The notes: a model not told the origin generated them from the letters alone. A DNA stretch of 64,000 nucleotides from Brachycybe producta (GCA_036925085.1 JAUPFP010000009.1:5628233-5692232), one strand, 5' to 3'; positions 32,830 to 45,603 are shown, counted from the stretch's first letter. Numbers and translations: made by a program.

Positions 32830-33360
32830 AGGCTGCAGTGTTGCCAGATTTCTTCATTAAATTAGTATTGTCGTGTTTTCGTTGAGAGAAACGTCGCGTT
32901 TGAGTGTGCTTTTTTTATAATTTAAAGCTTTTCTTTAAGATTCTCGGTTATTCTTTTTCAGGTGGCTGTCTACATATTTATTATGCTTTTGTTCCCACGG
33001 ACGGCGCCACTGCAGTGGTTTTTTTGTAAAATTTGTACGCAAAAATGTCAAGCGAACGTTTTATTTCGAAACAACATTATGAAAAAAAAAACTCAAATTG
33101 TTTTCAAAACTAGAAGGAATGGAATTATCTTAAAAAATAAACAATATTATAGTTCAGTTTGAAAATGACCCGTTTTTTAGGTTTTTCCATTGAAATTTCA
33201 TGGAAAACTATTTTAGGCCTTTTTTTTTTTCAAAACTGTCATAAAAAGTTTATTTTGAAAGATATCATCATTGAAAAAACTTTTAGCATTATCAACAACT
33301 ATTCTAGTTTCTAAAACACTTTGAATTTTTTTCGTAATGTTTCTTCTGAAAAACGTTCAC
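32830..33360. repeat. Composite repeat also found at 36770-37290
   Basis: Shares GTGTTGCCAGATTTCTT, GGCGCCACTGCAGTGG, CAAGCGAACGTTTTATTTC and an internal CTAGAAGGG-type palindrome (about 33067-33350) with the second locus. A complete older unit may therefore have duplicated with the palindrome already in it. Confidence 0.6.
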
Positions 33361-34299
33361 TTAAAAAATATAATTTTGTTTTTCAAAACCGCGAGTTAGA
33401 CGATGAGAACAATAATAGCCACGCAAGGCGCGCGCCATCTGGAAGGACAAAACCAAAATAAATATTTATAAAATAAACCTTATATAAAATTTATAATAAA
33501 AATAAATTACTTGTTATCAGAATTGGTTTTCTATTACTTGAAAGACAAATTGTTTTATGTGAAACATTTCATTGAAGCTTTAAGGGGCAATAAAACAGGT
33601 TCTGTAAAAAAAAGGTTAAAATGAACCAAAAAAAATAAACGTGTTCATTTGGTGGTTTTTTTTTTTATGAAAAAAAAAATAAAGCTTTTAAAAGGTGCTC
33701 TGAGAATTCTCTTGGTTTTTTATTGTTGAAAGAGTGTGTTTGTGTTTTGTCCCTTTTATTATTGGTCAGCAGTCAGGCGATTGATTGACCAGTTATTATT
33801 ATCACAGGAGCAATCTTTTTAGTGATTTACTGAAAATCTTGTTTTCTCTCTGAAATGGAAAAGCTCTTTACAAAGACCTAAAGTGGTCAGTCACACCTGA
33901 GCCTCTTTTTTTCTCTCTTTTTCTTTCTCGCCCTTACTTTTGGTAAAAAAAACAACATAAGAAACAGAAGGAAAACGAAATTCTTTCTCAAATGACCATT
34001 CTTGATGACACTTGAGTTTAGGGATTTTGTTGGACACTTGGTTACTATGGTCATGCAGTGTAAGCGTACAAGGTTTGTAGATAAATGTGATCAGTGCTTT
34101 TTGTTAGCACCTGTGTTTCTCATAGAATTCTAACTGAAAACAACTTTTTTTTTGTAGTAAGAACATATGGAAATGTGTCTTTAAAAGAAGGGATTCATTT
34201 ACTCTTCTAGTTTCTAAAACACATTTATTTTCGGTCTAAAGAGATATCATTTCGTTGTTTTTAAAAACAACTTTTAAGAAAAACTTGAAGGAGTTTTAA

Positions 34300-35110
34300 G
34301 AGTCTGCTATATTACAAAATTACTTCGAAAAATCTCCGCAAAGAGCGCTAGTATCGTTTTTCTATTGAGCGCATAGACCCAATGTTAAAGAAAAAATGTT
34401 AATTTTTAAAATACACAGTCGCGGCGGCAATATCTTTATTTTTTATATTTAAATTTGTCCAATATTAAGTTTTCAAAGTGCAATGTGCACCTTAAATATA
34501 TGCTGATATAGTGGTAGAATGACAAAAAATTGGTACGTGTCCTTCTATTTTTAAAAATTATTTGAAAATCGCGAATTTCTAACTCTTATGTTAAACTCCA
34601 TTGAATACGCCCACATAAGAAAAAAAACATCTATTAAAATGTTCGTAAAAATACCTAAAAATAATTTTAAAAAACCAGAAAAAAAAAATCAGCAAGTGCG
34701 CCAATGTGTTGCCTTCATTGTGGTTTAATTGTGGTTTTTTAAAAATATTTTTAGGTATTTTTACCAATATTTTAATGGTTGTTTTTTCTTACGAGCGTGT
34801 GTACTCAATGGAGTTTAACATAAGAGTTAGAAATTCGCGATTTTGAAATAATTTTTAAAAATAGAAAAACACTTCCCAATTTTTTGTGATTCTATCACTA
34901 GATCAGCACATATTTAAGGTGGACATTGCACTTTGAACCATCAAAATTGGACAACTTAAGATATGAAAAATAAACATATTGCCGGCGCGACTGCTGTGTG
35001 TATTTTAAAAATTATCATTTTTTCTTTAACAGTTGGGTCTATGGGCTCAATAGAGAAACGATGCTAGCGCTCTGTGTAGATTTTTCGAAGTAATTTTGTG
35101 ATGTAGCCTT
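34300..35110. mobile_element. 811-bp TTAA-flanked palindrome, copy 1
   Basis: Two arms of about 380 bases are inverted. They include TTACTTCGAAAAATCTCC, AAAGAGCGCTAGTATCG, CCTTAAATATATGCTGAT and TTCTAACTCTTATGTTAAAC. TTAA lies directly outside both ends (34296-34299 and 35111-35114). TTAA targets are used by piggyBac, Kolobok and Sola3 elements; I cannot choose among them. No ORF is conserved. Confidence 0.85.
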
Positions 35111-35332
35111 TTAAGAAAAACTTGATAGGGGCTTTTTCACACGAGCAACATTTGTTTTCTATTTTAGGAGCCACTAGTTGTATTTCAACCTAATTTTGAC
35201 AAGTCTGCTATGACTGGCAACCACATATTGACTAGTTGAATTTGTTGAAATTTAGTTGTGTGACAGGTGTTTCTAATACAATTAAAAGTTTATCTTAATT
35301 TTCCTCATTAAAGACGTAAAATAACCAATAAT

Positions 35333-35589
35333 GCGGTTGTGTTCCTTTTCCGTCGAAATTTTTTCCGTCGACAACCCTCAGGGATTGGATTGGAGGCTAA
35401 CAGTGACGTCAATAAAAAATATATAGACCTTTTTTTTTCATCAAAAAGGGTCACGGTTTCGGTTAGGTTTAGGTTAGGATATGTTAGGATCGTTACGGTT
35501 CGGTTGTCCTCCTATGACGTCACTGTTAGCCTCCAATCCAATCTCTGAGGCTTGTCGACGGAAAAAATTTCGACCGAAAGGGATACCGC
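35333..35589. mobile_element. Palindromic element with GGTTAGG loop, copy 2
   Basis: Ends GCGGTTGTGTTCCTTTTCCG and CGACCGAAAGGGATACCGC. The arms TTGGATTGGAGGCTAACAGT and GACGTCACTGTTAGCCTCCA match copy 1 at 28317. The loop has GGTTAGGTTTAGGTTAGGA. CAATAAT lies on both sides (35326-35332 and 35590-35596), extending to 8 bp if the last C belongs to the target. Confidence 0.85.
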
Positions 35590-35647
35590 CAATAATACGA
35601 GAGGCCTATTGCATATTTTACAATGGCTACTTATAAAACGTCTTTAA

Positions 35648-35811
35648 GGCCTTGTTTCCATTGGGGTGAAAATTTGAACTTTTTGAAAATGTTGACTGGT
35701 GAATAATAGAAGAAACGTGACCACTCCACCTATTCACTATCATAGGTGGGGGGGGGCACGTTTGTTCAATTTTTCACCAGTTGAAATTTTCACTCCAATG
35801 GAAACAAGGCC
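35648..35811. mobile_element. Harbinger-like MITE with GGCCTTGTTTCCATTGG ends
   Basis: This 164-bp element has ends GGCCTTGTTTCCATTGGGGT and the inverted CACTCCAATGGAAACAAGGC, flanked by TAA on both sides. Inner arms TCACCAGT and ACTGGTGAA also pair. Confidence 0.88.
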
Positions 35812-36139
35812 TAATTTCTGCTAATTGTGATGTAAGGAAGTTATTGATGTAACTGATTTCTTCCTGTTCTTAAATATTTTTTGTTGGCCCTCATAGAATT
35901 GCATGCTGGTACCATCATCATCAGCTTGAATTTTTCTAGTAAATAAAATATTTCCGAATTTTGTTTTTCTACTTTTCATTTTGGTCTCTTGTTAATTACT
36001 GAGAAAAATTATATACAATGTAACTTTACTAATGAAATACAGGTCAAACTATTGACCACAGGTCAGCTTATTATAGTAGATAAAAGTTGAAAGCTAAATG
36101 GTCATTTTTCTAGAAGTGAAATGGTCTGTTTTTGTTTTA

Positions 36140-36280
36140 GAGAGAAAGAGAGAGAGAGATAGAGAAAGAGAGAAAAAGAGAGAGAGAAAGAAAGAGAGAA
36201 AAAGAGAGAGAGAGAGAAAAAGAGGGAGGGAGAGAGAGAGAGAAAGAAAGAGAAAGAGAGAGAGAGAGAGAAAGAAAGAG

Positions 36281-36314
<34 letters not shown>
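36140..36314. repeat. GA-rich microsatellite
   Basis: About 175 bases of GAGA and GAAA. The open frame across it codes only an Arg/Glu/Lys-rich repeat and is not a gene. Confidence 0.95.
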
Positions 36315-36317
<3 letters not shown>

Positions 36318-36769
36318 ATCGCTTTATTTTAATTGATGGACAATGTTCATCTGAGTCCAGTTGGTCAAACTAAAAAGTTTTCATGACGATTTTTCATCTC
36401 CTCCTCCTTCTCCTCCACTTCCTCCTCCTCTTGACAATGAAACCCAAACAAAATAACAAATTTAGTTGAAAAGGAACTTGACCCAGTCAAGTTAAACACA
36501 AATGGTGGGTTCATTTAAAGGCCAATTGTTGTATTTTATTGTATGAAAAGGTGGACCACTGACCAAAAACCCCAATACGTGCTTTTGATGATGTGTTAAA
36601 GATTAGTTTTAAGTTAGATTTATTCAAGTAGGGAACTGTAGGGAATTATGGGTGTTTTTGTTTGGTTACCAACTCATTTGTTTGTTGGTCCAAATTGGTT
36701 TCTCTTATTTTTAGGTCTCAAGAGAAACACTTTACTTGAATTTGAGCAAAAATGGTTTAGAGAATTTTA

Positions 36770-37290
36770 ACAGTGTTGCCAGGTTCTTAAATTTAGATCA
36801 AATTAATCTGCCAAAATGCTATATGTATTTTCTTGTGGAATTAAGATGGCTGAATGGATATTTATTTTGTTTTTGTTCCTCTCAGATGGCGCCACTGTAG
36901 TGGCAATTATGTTCTATAGGTGGTCTCTTCCCTCCTCCACTTGCGATTTTGAAAAAATTTAATGTTTTTGCAAGCGAACGTTTTTTCAGGAGAAATATTA
37001 CGAAAAAATTCAAAGTGTTTTAGAAACTAGGCTAGTTGGCGATAATGTTAAAAGTTTTTTTCATGATGATATCTTTCAAAATAAACTTTTTTATGACAGT
37101 TTTGAAGAGAGAGAAAAAAGGCGAAAATAGTTTTTCATGAAATTTCAATGAAAAAACCACAAAACTGCTCATTTTGCAAACTGAACTATAAAATGTTTAT
37201 TTTTTTAAGGTATTGCCATGAAAAAACTTTTAGCATAATCTGTTACCATTCTAGTTTTTTTTAAAGACTTATTACCTCCAAAAATATCTT
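36770..37290. repeat. Composite repeat, second locus
   Basis: Counterpart of 32830-33360: AGTGTTGCCAGGTTCTT, CAGATGGCGCCACTGTAGTG and GCAAGCGAACGTTTTTTCAG. A CTAGAAGGG-type palindrome with GATATCTTTCAAAATAAAC occupies about 37000-37270. Confidence 0.6.
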
Positions 37291-38604
37291 GTCAAAATAT
37301 TGTCAAGAATTATTTAACGATTACCAAACATTAATATAATTTAAAAAAATTACAAATCAGTTGACTTCATGTTAATGGACTTTATCAGATAGATGCGCCA
37401 CCAAACAACAGACATTGGCAACAAAACCCCCCAAAAGTCTACTCCTCTACTGGAATTTTTGATGTGTTGCGATCACCTCACTCATTACTTTCAATTTCAA
37501 AGTACTATGGATTTAATATTTGAATTATTCCCCACATGGAAAGGTTGTAATTGAGTTGAATAGGAATAGGGAATACCTATATTTCATTAACTAATTTTGG
37601 AAATGTGAGGTGACAACCTTTGCCGCAAAAATGGGGGGGGGAGACTTTGGTTTTTGGAAATTTAAAATGGTGTCGTTTGGTGACTCAGGAGAAGTCACTT
37701 CATTTTCAAGTTTTTTTATGGTTTTAATGACTTATTTTTAATTTTAAAAATCGTTTTGACAATCTTTGGATAGGTCTTGACAATATTTTGAAAAGATATT
37801 TCTGAAGGTGGAATTTCTGGTGGTCTCTTTAAACCAATTTAAAAAAAATTCGTAATGTTGTTTGTAAAAACGTTCGCTTGACGTTTTTGCGTCAACATTT
37901 TACAAAAAAACGTCTTAATAAAATTTGTATTAAGGCTTTTACCACACGAGAAACATTTTTAGCAACCTTTCTTTCTATAAAAAAGAGGCTAAAAATCCGG
38001 AAGGATCTGGACTGTAAGAGAGATCGGTTCGGCGATCTTTCTCAATCACGATTCGATCTTGAATGGATAGGTTTTACCAGTTACAATGTTATTTATATTT
38101 ATAACAACATTGTGACTGTGAATGAACAATGTTGGAAGAATCAAATTTTCTATATTTAGATTGAAAAACGTGCTTCGTACTTTTCATTTTTTTCCGCGGT
38201 TTTTTTTTTCTTCTTCTCGTTTTGTGCAATGTTTACGTGATTCTGTCATTGTTCAAATGTTATTTTTTTTTTCGTAAGATAGTAGAAAAGGTATTTTCAG
38301 CTAAGTTTGAATGCAAAAAAAAGGAGAAAAAAATGAAAGATGCGACTGATGATTGATGCGATTCCTTCAATTGTTTAGAAAGATAAGACACATGTCACTT
38401 GTTTGTGTGAGTTGGGTTGGTGGTGCTTTGAACCCTCTTTCACAATGATGTTGTTCATTTTAAACGATTTCCATATGGAACGATTACATCTCAAACGACG
38501 ATGACGAGGCTTGGAGGTGGAAGCTAGTAATGCTTCTAGGTACTGTGGTTGTGGAGGTAATGCTGGTGGTTGTTGGAAGGATGTGGTTTTAAAATGTCAG
38601 CGTC

Positions 38605-38930
38605 TCTCGAACTCAAGATTATTTTGTCTTTCCGATGCAAAATGAAGAGAAATTTGAAGTTGTTTAGAAACTAGAAGGGTAGCGCAATCACTTAATGATA
38701 TTTTTATGTTGATATCTTTCAAAATAAGCTTTTTATGTGATTTTGAAAATAAACCAACTTTAAGTAGACAATATTGTGTCTATAAAAAGTTTATTTTGAA
38801 AGATAACAAGGTGAAAATACCCTTAAGTGATTGAGCTACCCTTCTAGTCTCTAAAACACTTTCCACTTTTTTATAATTTTGACTCTTCTGAAAGACAGAA
38901 TAGTTAGTGTTCGAAAATCAGCTGTTTATT
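38605..38930. mobile_element. Palindromic repeat, CTAGAAGGG family, best-preserved copy
   Basis: The left arm is CTCGAACTCAAGATTATTTT, GTCTTTCCGATGCAAAATGA and GAAACTAGAAGGGTAGCGCA. The right arm is GAGCTACCCTTCTAGTCTCT, then CTGAAAGACAGAATAGTTAG and CGAAAATCAGCTGTTTATT. The arms match over nearly their whole length. Confidence 0.82.
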
Positions 38931-39152
38931 AACCAATAATTTGTGTCTTCAGAACGAAGCGCAGGCATACTCGGTGCTCTAGCCTCCACCTCCAACTCTG
39001 GTCTACCTTCTAATGATGATGATGATTACTTCAAAAGTGGCCCTTGAGCCACACATTGAGAAAACATTTGCTTGATATTTGCATACAAATTCGAGCCCTA
39101 GTAATAAAAACTAATAACAGGTTGTGAATTTGCAATGTGTGTCCTTTACAGG

Positions 39153-39263
39153 ACTCCGTAGAATTAACTTGTTTTACAAGAATTGTACTTTTGCGAAACA
39201 GGCCTCTGGGCCTTGTTTTACAAAGATACAAGTCTTCTAATACAAGTGAATTCTACGGAGCCT
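39153..39263. repeat. Inverted repeat with GACTCCGTAGAATT arms
   Basis: GGACTCCGTAGAATTAACTTG is mirrored by CAAGTGAATTCTACGGAGCC. A second inner stem, AACAGGCC and GGCCTTGTT, sits at the centre. Next to it, GTGTGTCCTTTACAG resembles the GTCCTTCACAGGGCTCTGTA block of the 300-bp family. Confidence 0.65.
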
Positions 39264-39413
39264 TGATCAGGACAAGCATCCAAAATTCACAATTTGTTAT
39301 TAGAACTTATTATGAATTAACATTTACTAATGACAAATTGTTAATTGGCAACGTGTGTCCTTTACAGCTCTCTGTAGCATTCACTTGAGAAACTGGGAAC
39401 TGGACGTACCTTT

Positions 39414-39717
39414 ATACCTTGCACATACATGAGTTAAATGAATTCAAATTAAATGTGTTTAGGTGAATTATACGGAATCCAGTTAAGGACATGAACCAAA
39501 TAAAAATTGACTTAATTATTAATATTTTAAATTGAAATACTAAATCAATGTTTTGTCAATAGTTTATATATTATTTTGATGTATTAACTCAATATTTTGA
39601 GATTATTAACTGAATAAATTGAATTCGACATATTGTTTGTTTGTCCTTCACAGGGCTCTGTAGAACACATTTATTATTTAAATGCATTTAAATTATCAGG
39701 TGTGTAGTATGTATTAG
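39414..39717 (+). mobile_element. 300-bp repeat, ACCTTGTACACAC family, plus copy 1
   Basis: Begins ATACCTTGCACATACATGAG and ends AATTATCAGGTGTGTAGTAT. Nearly collinear with the copies at 41122 and 45604. Confidence 0.78.
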
Positions 39718-40639
39718 AGAGAGGAGTACAGCCCACTCTGTCATTTTCTGTGGGATGTAATGTCTTTTTAGAACACCCTTGTATTTATCCTTATTTTGTT
39801 TGTATTTTGTCTCTTGTGAAAAAATCTCTTTTGTATTATTATTATTATTATTGTTATATTATACTTTTGTATTTGCGCTGTTGTTAGCAATATGCAACTC
39901 TGCGATAAGGTGGTTTAAAAATGCAAGTTTCCCATTGTGTGTTTTTGGGTGTCTTGTGATGATGCCCCCTCTAAATCGGATAGAATGGGATAGAGAGAGA
40001 GTAGAGACTCCATTTTTTTTCTTCTTCTTCTCTTATTTCACGCTCAAATGGACAACTTTTGAAAAAACGGATCTTGTTGAAATGCAATTATCATGTAAAA
40101 GGCTGATATGGGTGAAGGAATTGATAGGGAAAAGGAGGAAGGGGTGCTTCTTATTTTTCTCCTAAAGGTTTTTTTTTTTCGCTGCTTTTTATATTGTGTG
40201 GCAGATGTGAGAATAATAATAAGAGACTTTTCTGTTTTTTTTTTTTTTTGCTATTGGAATTTTTGCAAAAACCCTGCAGACATTGGAGAGAAAGTGAGAT
40301 TATTCAACAAGCCTGCATCTTCATTCTTCAATGAAATTGTCCTATTTGAATTGTATTTGCTGCTGCTGCTGTTTTGGCAACACTGTTGAGCAGAAGAAAT
40401 AAAAAAAGATCATTGGGAAACAGTTGACCCTCAAGATATTCTTTAAAAGACAAGTAAATAGAACAAATACAAAAAAAAAAGGTCACTTTAACAGTGAATT
40501 GCTGTTAAAGTTTACCCCGTGAGATGAAAATCATGAGATTGTTTGTGGTTTTTTGTACAAGAAAACCACTCTTTTGAATGGTTGAGTTCCAGACTCGTAG
40601 AGATGTCAACAGTTCGGAACCGGTAGAACCAGTTACAAT

Positions 40640-40715
40640 ACAGGCAGTTAGAAATCGGTCAGAACTTCAGTTGGCTCCGCCCGTGTTATGACGACCGGCA
40701 ACTTCTAATTGGCTT
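40640..40715. mobile_element. Mutator-like MITE, type A, truncated
   Basis: Only the left arm is present (ACAGGCAGTTAGAAATCGGT through CCGGCAACTTCTAATTGGCT). Unrelated sequence follows. Confidence 0.8.
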
Positions 40716-41121
40716 CTAGTTTGGCCCTTCCCACATACTGTATAATGCTTTACATATATCACTAGACTGTGGACATAGATCGAACTGATGAGAACCGGTT
40801 CCAAACTGAGTAGAATTGGATCGGCTCTACCCTTCGCCAGCTTTAATTAAATGTGCTGAGCAAATCTGTTGCTGCATATTGGGAACCGATTTTGATCAGT
40901 TCTTGACGAACCGGGTCAACTGCATTAGCAGATTTGCGCATATTGGGAACCAGTTTTAACCGGTTTGTCAAGATCCACGAACTGATCAAAACCAGTTTCC
41001 AAAAAAATCGCAAATTGTGTGCCGAAAGTTTCTCTTTTTTTTGCTCCTGAAAGGCAGAATAAGTTAAGAATCGCACAGTTTACACACGCTGAATAAACCC
41101 CCCACAGAATTTCACTCTGTA

Positions 41122-41417
41122 ATACCTTGTACACACACATTAGTTAAATGAATTGAAATTGAATGTGTTTAGGTGAATTCTACGGAATCCAGTTAAGGAC
41201 ATGAACACCAAATAAAAATTGACTTTATTATTAATATTTTAAATTGAAATATTAAATCAATAGTTTCTATATTATATTTAAGTATTAACTCAATATTTTC
41301 AGATTAATTAACTGAATAAATTGAATTCGACATATTGTTTGTTTGTCCTTCACAGGGCTCTGTAGAAGCCCGTTTATTATTTAAATGTATTTAAATTATC
41401 AAGTGTGTACTAGGTAT
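41122..41417 (+). mobile_element. 300-bp repeat, ACCTTGTACACAC family, plus copy 2
   Basis: Begins ATACCTTGTACACACACATT and ends with its short inverted complement GTGTGTACTAGGTAT. Carries AGGTGAATTCTACGGAATCC and GTCCTTCACAGGGCTCTGTA. Confidence 0.82.
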
Positions 41418-42894
41418 ATGGCATTTTGTGCAAAGGAACACAGTGTTTTCTGGTGCGTTTTTTTTTTCAGCGTGTGTTATTCTTCCCTTTAAGAAACGTG
41501 TTAAACTTTTAAAACCACTTTAAGCAGGAAGTTTATTAGATAAATTATGTTTAAGTTCGCATTTTCAGTTAGCTTTTTCTGTCTTCATGTGAGACCAATT
41601 GGATTAACAACCAACCCCTTTTCAGAGGGTTCATTAAGAAACAAACCTTTTTAAACTCTTAAACCTAATTAGGTATAAGTGATAAAGCGCCACCTGGTAT
41701 TAATTTCTTGCTCTTTGCGAGTTCGTCGTAAAACCATCTTTCCGCGAGTATTGATGTGTGTGTGTTTTGAAAGGTATTGACCGTTATGACGTCAGATGCT
41801 TAAATTGTGTTAAGGAGAGTGAAAGTGGGTCTTGGAAATTCTCTGGAACGCCTCTTTTCTAAGTTATAACATAATTGCCAATTGGTTTGAACTCCTTTCC
41901 TCCCTGTTGTGTGATACATGTTAACTCGGTCACTGATGACGTCAAACATGTTCTCTTTTTCAACCCTTTATTCACTTTTTTTTAAGGGAGGGAGGGGGAG
42001 GTCTGAAAGTGTTACCTATTCATTCACTCAGTTTATTCGCGATGTGAATTTTTTTTTTGTTATACAAATTTATGCAAATTTCTAGTTTTTATTTCTATTC
42101 TAATTTTATGATGAAAACTTAATTTATTGATAGGTTTGAAAATCTCTCTCATTGAATTGTTATTAAAATGGAAAAATGTTGATGGTGTTTAGAGATAGAA
42201 AAGTAAATAAAATTATCAACTTGAAATGAAATTATGCAAATGAGAAAGAAGACAAATAGTTTTTTTTTTTTGCGGAAGGGAGTGGCGAGGTGGGAAGTGA
42301 GAGAAGGTGGCAACTAAATGTTTCTCAACATGCGGCTTGCGTGTCTATTTTTATTTACTATATTCTCTAATATTACTTTAAAGCAAAACTTAGCTTAAAC
42401 AAAGTTAAACTTAAAAATAAAAACTCTTCATAGAGTTATTATGGAAAGTTTTGTCTTGCGTTAAGATGATTAGATGAAATGTGTTTTATGTGAATTTGTT
42501 TAGAAGAAAAATCTTTAGATGAATATATTTAGGTGAACTGTATTTATGCAAATTTGGTTTAGATAAAATGGTTTAGAAGAAAAATCTTTTAGATGAAAAA
42601 TTACTTAAGGCAAAAATATATTTTGTGTGAAAATTGGTTTAGGGAAAAATGTTTTGGATGAAATATACTTTAGGTGAACAAATGTATTAGGTTAAATGTT
42701 TTTAGATGGAAATCTATTAGAAGAACTTCCTTTAGGTTTAATGTTCATTAGGTGAAAAGGTTTAGGTGTATTGTCATTTAGGAGTAACAACTTTTGGTGA
42801 AATGTCTTGATATCGTGAAAAATTAGGTATTCTTTGTCATTTCCGCTTGGCAAAAGCAAAAGTATGAGCCAGCTTAAGTATGCAAGGAGATCAT

Positions 42895-43695
42895 TTATTT
42901 TGACCCTGTAGCGTTTGATGGCGCCACTAGCCCTTCTCTCATAGAAATGTACTGACACATGTTCAACTCTACAGGCAATTAGAAATCGGGACATACTGAA
43001 GTTGGCTTCGCCCTTTTTGTGACAACCGGCAACTTCTAATTGGTGTGTTGGTGTGGTTCGACGTTGAAAAGGGCGGAGCATGTGACGTCAGACTACATAA
43101 CCAACCAATTAGAAGTTGCGTTCGTCATAAAGTGGGCGGAGCCAACTTCTGTTTGTCCCGATTTCTAATGGCCTGTTTCAACTCTTGACTCACCTTCGTT
43201 TTTTTTTGCACGTGGCAAACTTTTAATTGCGTCATCGCTATTTTTACACGTGTTCTCTCTTCACTTATATTATGTTCTGGGTATAAGTTTGTCCACGTGC
43301 TGATAATTAAGGTTGTTTTGGACTTGGCTTTTAGAGCTAAAAGTAGGCTGCATTCTATTTCAACTGATTGGCACGTGTGTAGTTTTTGCCACCTATGGAG
43401 GTTGCAGGCGCTATCTGTGATTTCGACTTCAATGTCAACTTCAACTTCATCTTGAACTTCAACTTCAAGTTCAACTTCAACTTCAAGGCGTCATCGCTAT
43501 TTCTACACGTGTTCTCTTCACTTATATTATGTTCTGGGTATAAGTTTGTCCACGTGCTGATAATTAAGGTTGTTTTGAACGCTTTTTTAGAGCTAAAAGG
43601 AGGCTGCATTCGATTTCAACTAATTGGCACGTGTGTTTAGTTTGCTACCTATGGAAGGGTTGCACGCGCCATCTACCTTGCAATTTACACAAGTA
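42895..43695 (+). mobile_element. GATGGCGCC family, copy 2, interrupted and partly duplicated
   Basis: The family body starts GTAGCGTTTGATGGCGCCAC and is split by the MITE at 42971-43176. After the first GGTTGCAGGCGCTATCT end, a CTTCAACTTCAACTTCAAG microsatellite intervenes. The second half of the family sequence (GCGTCATCGCTATTTCTACA to CACGCGCCATCTACCTTGC) is then repeated. Confidence 0.78.
42971..43176. mobile_element. Mutator-like MITE, type A, copy 9 (inside another repeat)
   Basis: A complete palindrome with a perfect 9-bp duplication TTCAACTCT (42962-42970 and 43177-43185). The uninterrupted target CTTCAACTCTTGACTCACC is seen in the GATGGCGCC-family copy near 32547, which confirms the insertion boundary. 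Confidence 0.95.
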
Positions 43696-44674
43696 TTTTT
43701 TTATGGAGTCCTCTTAAAGGAACTTGAGTTGTAGTGTTTTTATGACATTATTTTAAAATAAACTTTTTATGGTAGTTTGAAGTAGTTAATAGGTTGTTGC
43801 TTCTAGAACTTTTTCTACTTATGGAAACTACAAAAAGAAACCAATTTAAGTTAGTAAGTTGTTTGTAAATGCGGACCACATTAAAAACCATTAGCATTAG
43901 TTTGGTGGAAAAAAAATAGTTGAATTTGTTAAGAAGTGGAATGGAAAGAAGAAAAGGTATTTGTGAGTCCATTATCCTTGTGGTGTGGTGGTGATGATTT
44001 CAAGATTGAGTTCTACTTTTTAAAACCCCACCCCTCTCCCCTCTCTGCTTTTTCTTCTTCCTCTTCTAGTCTCTACTGAACCCTCATACTTTTTTTTTAT
44101 ATGGAGAGAGGTTTAGAAAGAGAAAAAAAGGAGAGAAAGAAAAGAAATTTTTAAGAGGTTTTTGTTGTTTCTTGCTCTTTGTAGCCCTTTTTTTCTTCTA
44201 TCTTTTCAGTGAGCTTGCTTCCAGCTGTGAATCAGAGCTTTTAGGTTTGTGGTTAATCTAGATTCGGCGTAGGTTTTTTTTTTCTTTCTGTCTTGGAGAC
44301 TAGGGTGGCTTTTTATCATATATGACGTTGGTTTGTAGGGGGTGGGGGTGGGGGAGGGGTTTTGTGATTGAAAGTGTGAGAGAGAGAGAGTGGATAGAGA
44401 GGGGGTGTGTGTGTTTTCGATATGACATCTCTTTTTAATGCTAGTTGATGATGTCATCAAGTAAATGTAAATGGATAATTTTTTTGTTTAGGTTGATCCC
44501 TGTAAGTAGGCAATCACTGATGACAAGTAAGTCTACCCCTGAAGTTATTTGGTCAGGATTCAAGAAAGGAAAACTTTATAATTTTACTCTCAAGTTAGTT
44601 TAGTCAGACTTTAAGGCGCGACCTTCATAATGATGATGATTACTCATGAATTCAATCATACAAATGAAAAGACG

Positions 44675-45449
44675 TTTCGAAAAATCTCCGCAAAGAGCGC
44701 TAGTATCGTTTTTCTATTGAGCCTATAGACCCAATGTTAAAGAAAAAAATGGTAATTTTTAAAATACACAGCAGTCGTGGCGGCAATATGTTTATTTTTC
44801 ATATTTAAAGTTGTCCAATTTTGATGGTTCAAAGTGCAATGTGCACCTTAAATATATGCTGATCGAGTGATAGAATGACAAAAAATTGGTAAGTGCGGTT
44901 CTATTTTTAAAAAGTAATTCAAAATCGTGAATTTCTAACTCTTATGTTAAACTCCATTGAGTACTCCCAAATAAGAAAAAATCACCAATTAAAATGCTCG
45001 TAAAAATACCTAAAAATTATTTTTACAGTGAAGCCAACACGTTGGCGCACGTGCTGATTTTTTTCTGTTTTTTTTTTAAATTAATTTTTAGGTATTTTTA
45101 CCAACATTTTAATGGATGTTTTTTTTTTCTTCTTATTTGGGCGTACTCAATGGAATTTAACATAAGAGTTAAAAATTCGCAATTTTAAAATGTTTTAAAA
45201 ATAGAAGGACTCTTAGGAATTTTTTGTCATTCTATCACTAGATCAACATATATTTAAGGTGCTCATTGCACTTTGAAAACTTAATATTGGACAACTTTAA
45301 ATATGAAAAATAAACATATTGCTGGCGCGACTGTGGTATTTTAAAAATTAACGTTTCTTTTTTAACATCGGGTCCATGGGCTCAATAGAAAAACGATGCT
45401 AGCGCTCTTTTTGGAGATTTTTCAAAGTAATTTTGCGATGTGTAGCCTC
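44675..45449. mobile_element. TTAA-flanked palindrome, copy 2 (left end truncated)
   Basis: Starts inside the left arm at TTTCGAAAAATCTCCGCAAA and runs to GCGATGTGTAGCCTC followed by TTAA. The arms keep AACTCTTATGTTAAACTCCA and its complement. Confidence 0.83.
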
Positions 45450-45454
45450 TTAAA

Positions 45455-45590
45455 AAGATATCAACATGAAAATACTTTTAAGATATTAAGTTATCGTTCT
45501 AGTTTCTAACACATTTTTAATTCAATTTTATTTGTTGCTCATGAAGCACACACAGAATAATCGGAATTTTAAAATCAGTTGTTCTAGTAA
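45455..45590. mobile_element. CTAGAAGGG family, right-arm fragment
   Basis: AAGATATCAACATGAAAATA, then CGTTCTAGTTTCTAACACA and CACACAGAATAATCGG, AAAATCAGTTGTTC. The left arm is replaced by the TTAA palindrome, suggesting that the latter was inserted into it. Confidence 0.6.
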
Positions 45591-45603
45591 AGCCTTAAAT
45601 TAT

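Noticed and set aside
36098-36373. 91-codon Arg/Glu/Lys-rich ORF
   Set aside because: It is a translation of a GA-rich microsatellite.
39779-40165. 128-codon hydrophobic ORF
   Set aside because: Composition follows T-rich DNA, with Leu and Phe runs from TTA and TTT tracts; no conserved motif or splice context.
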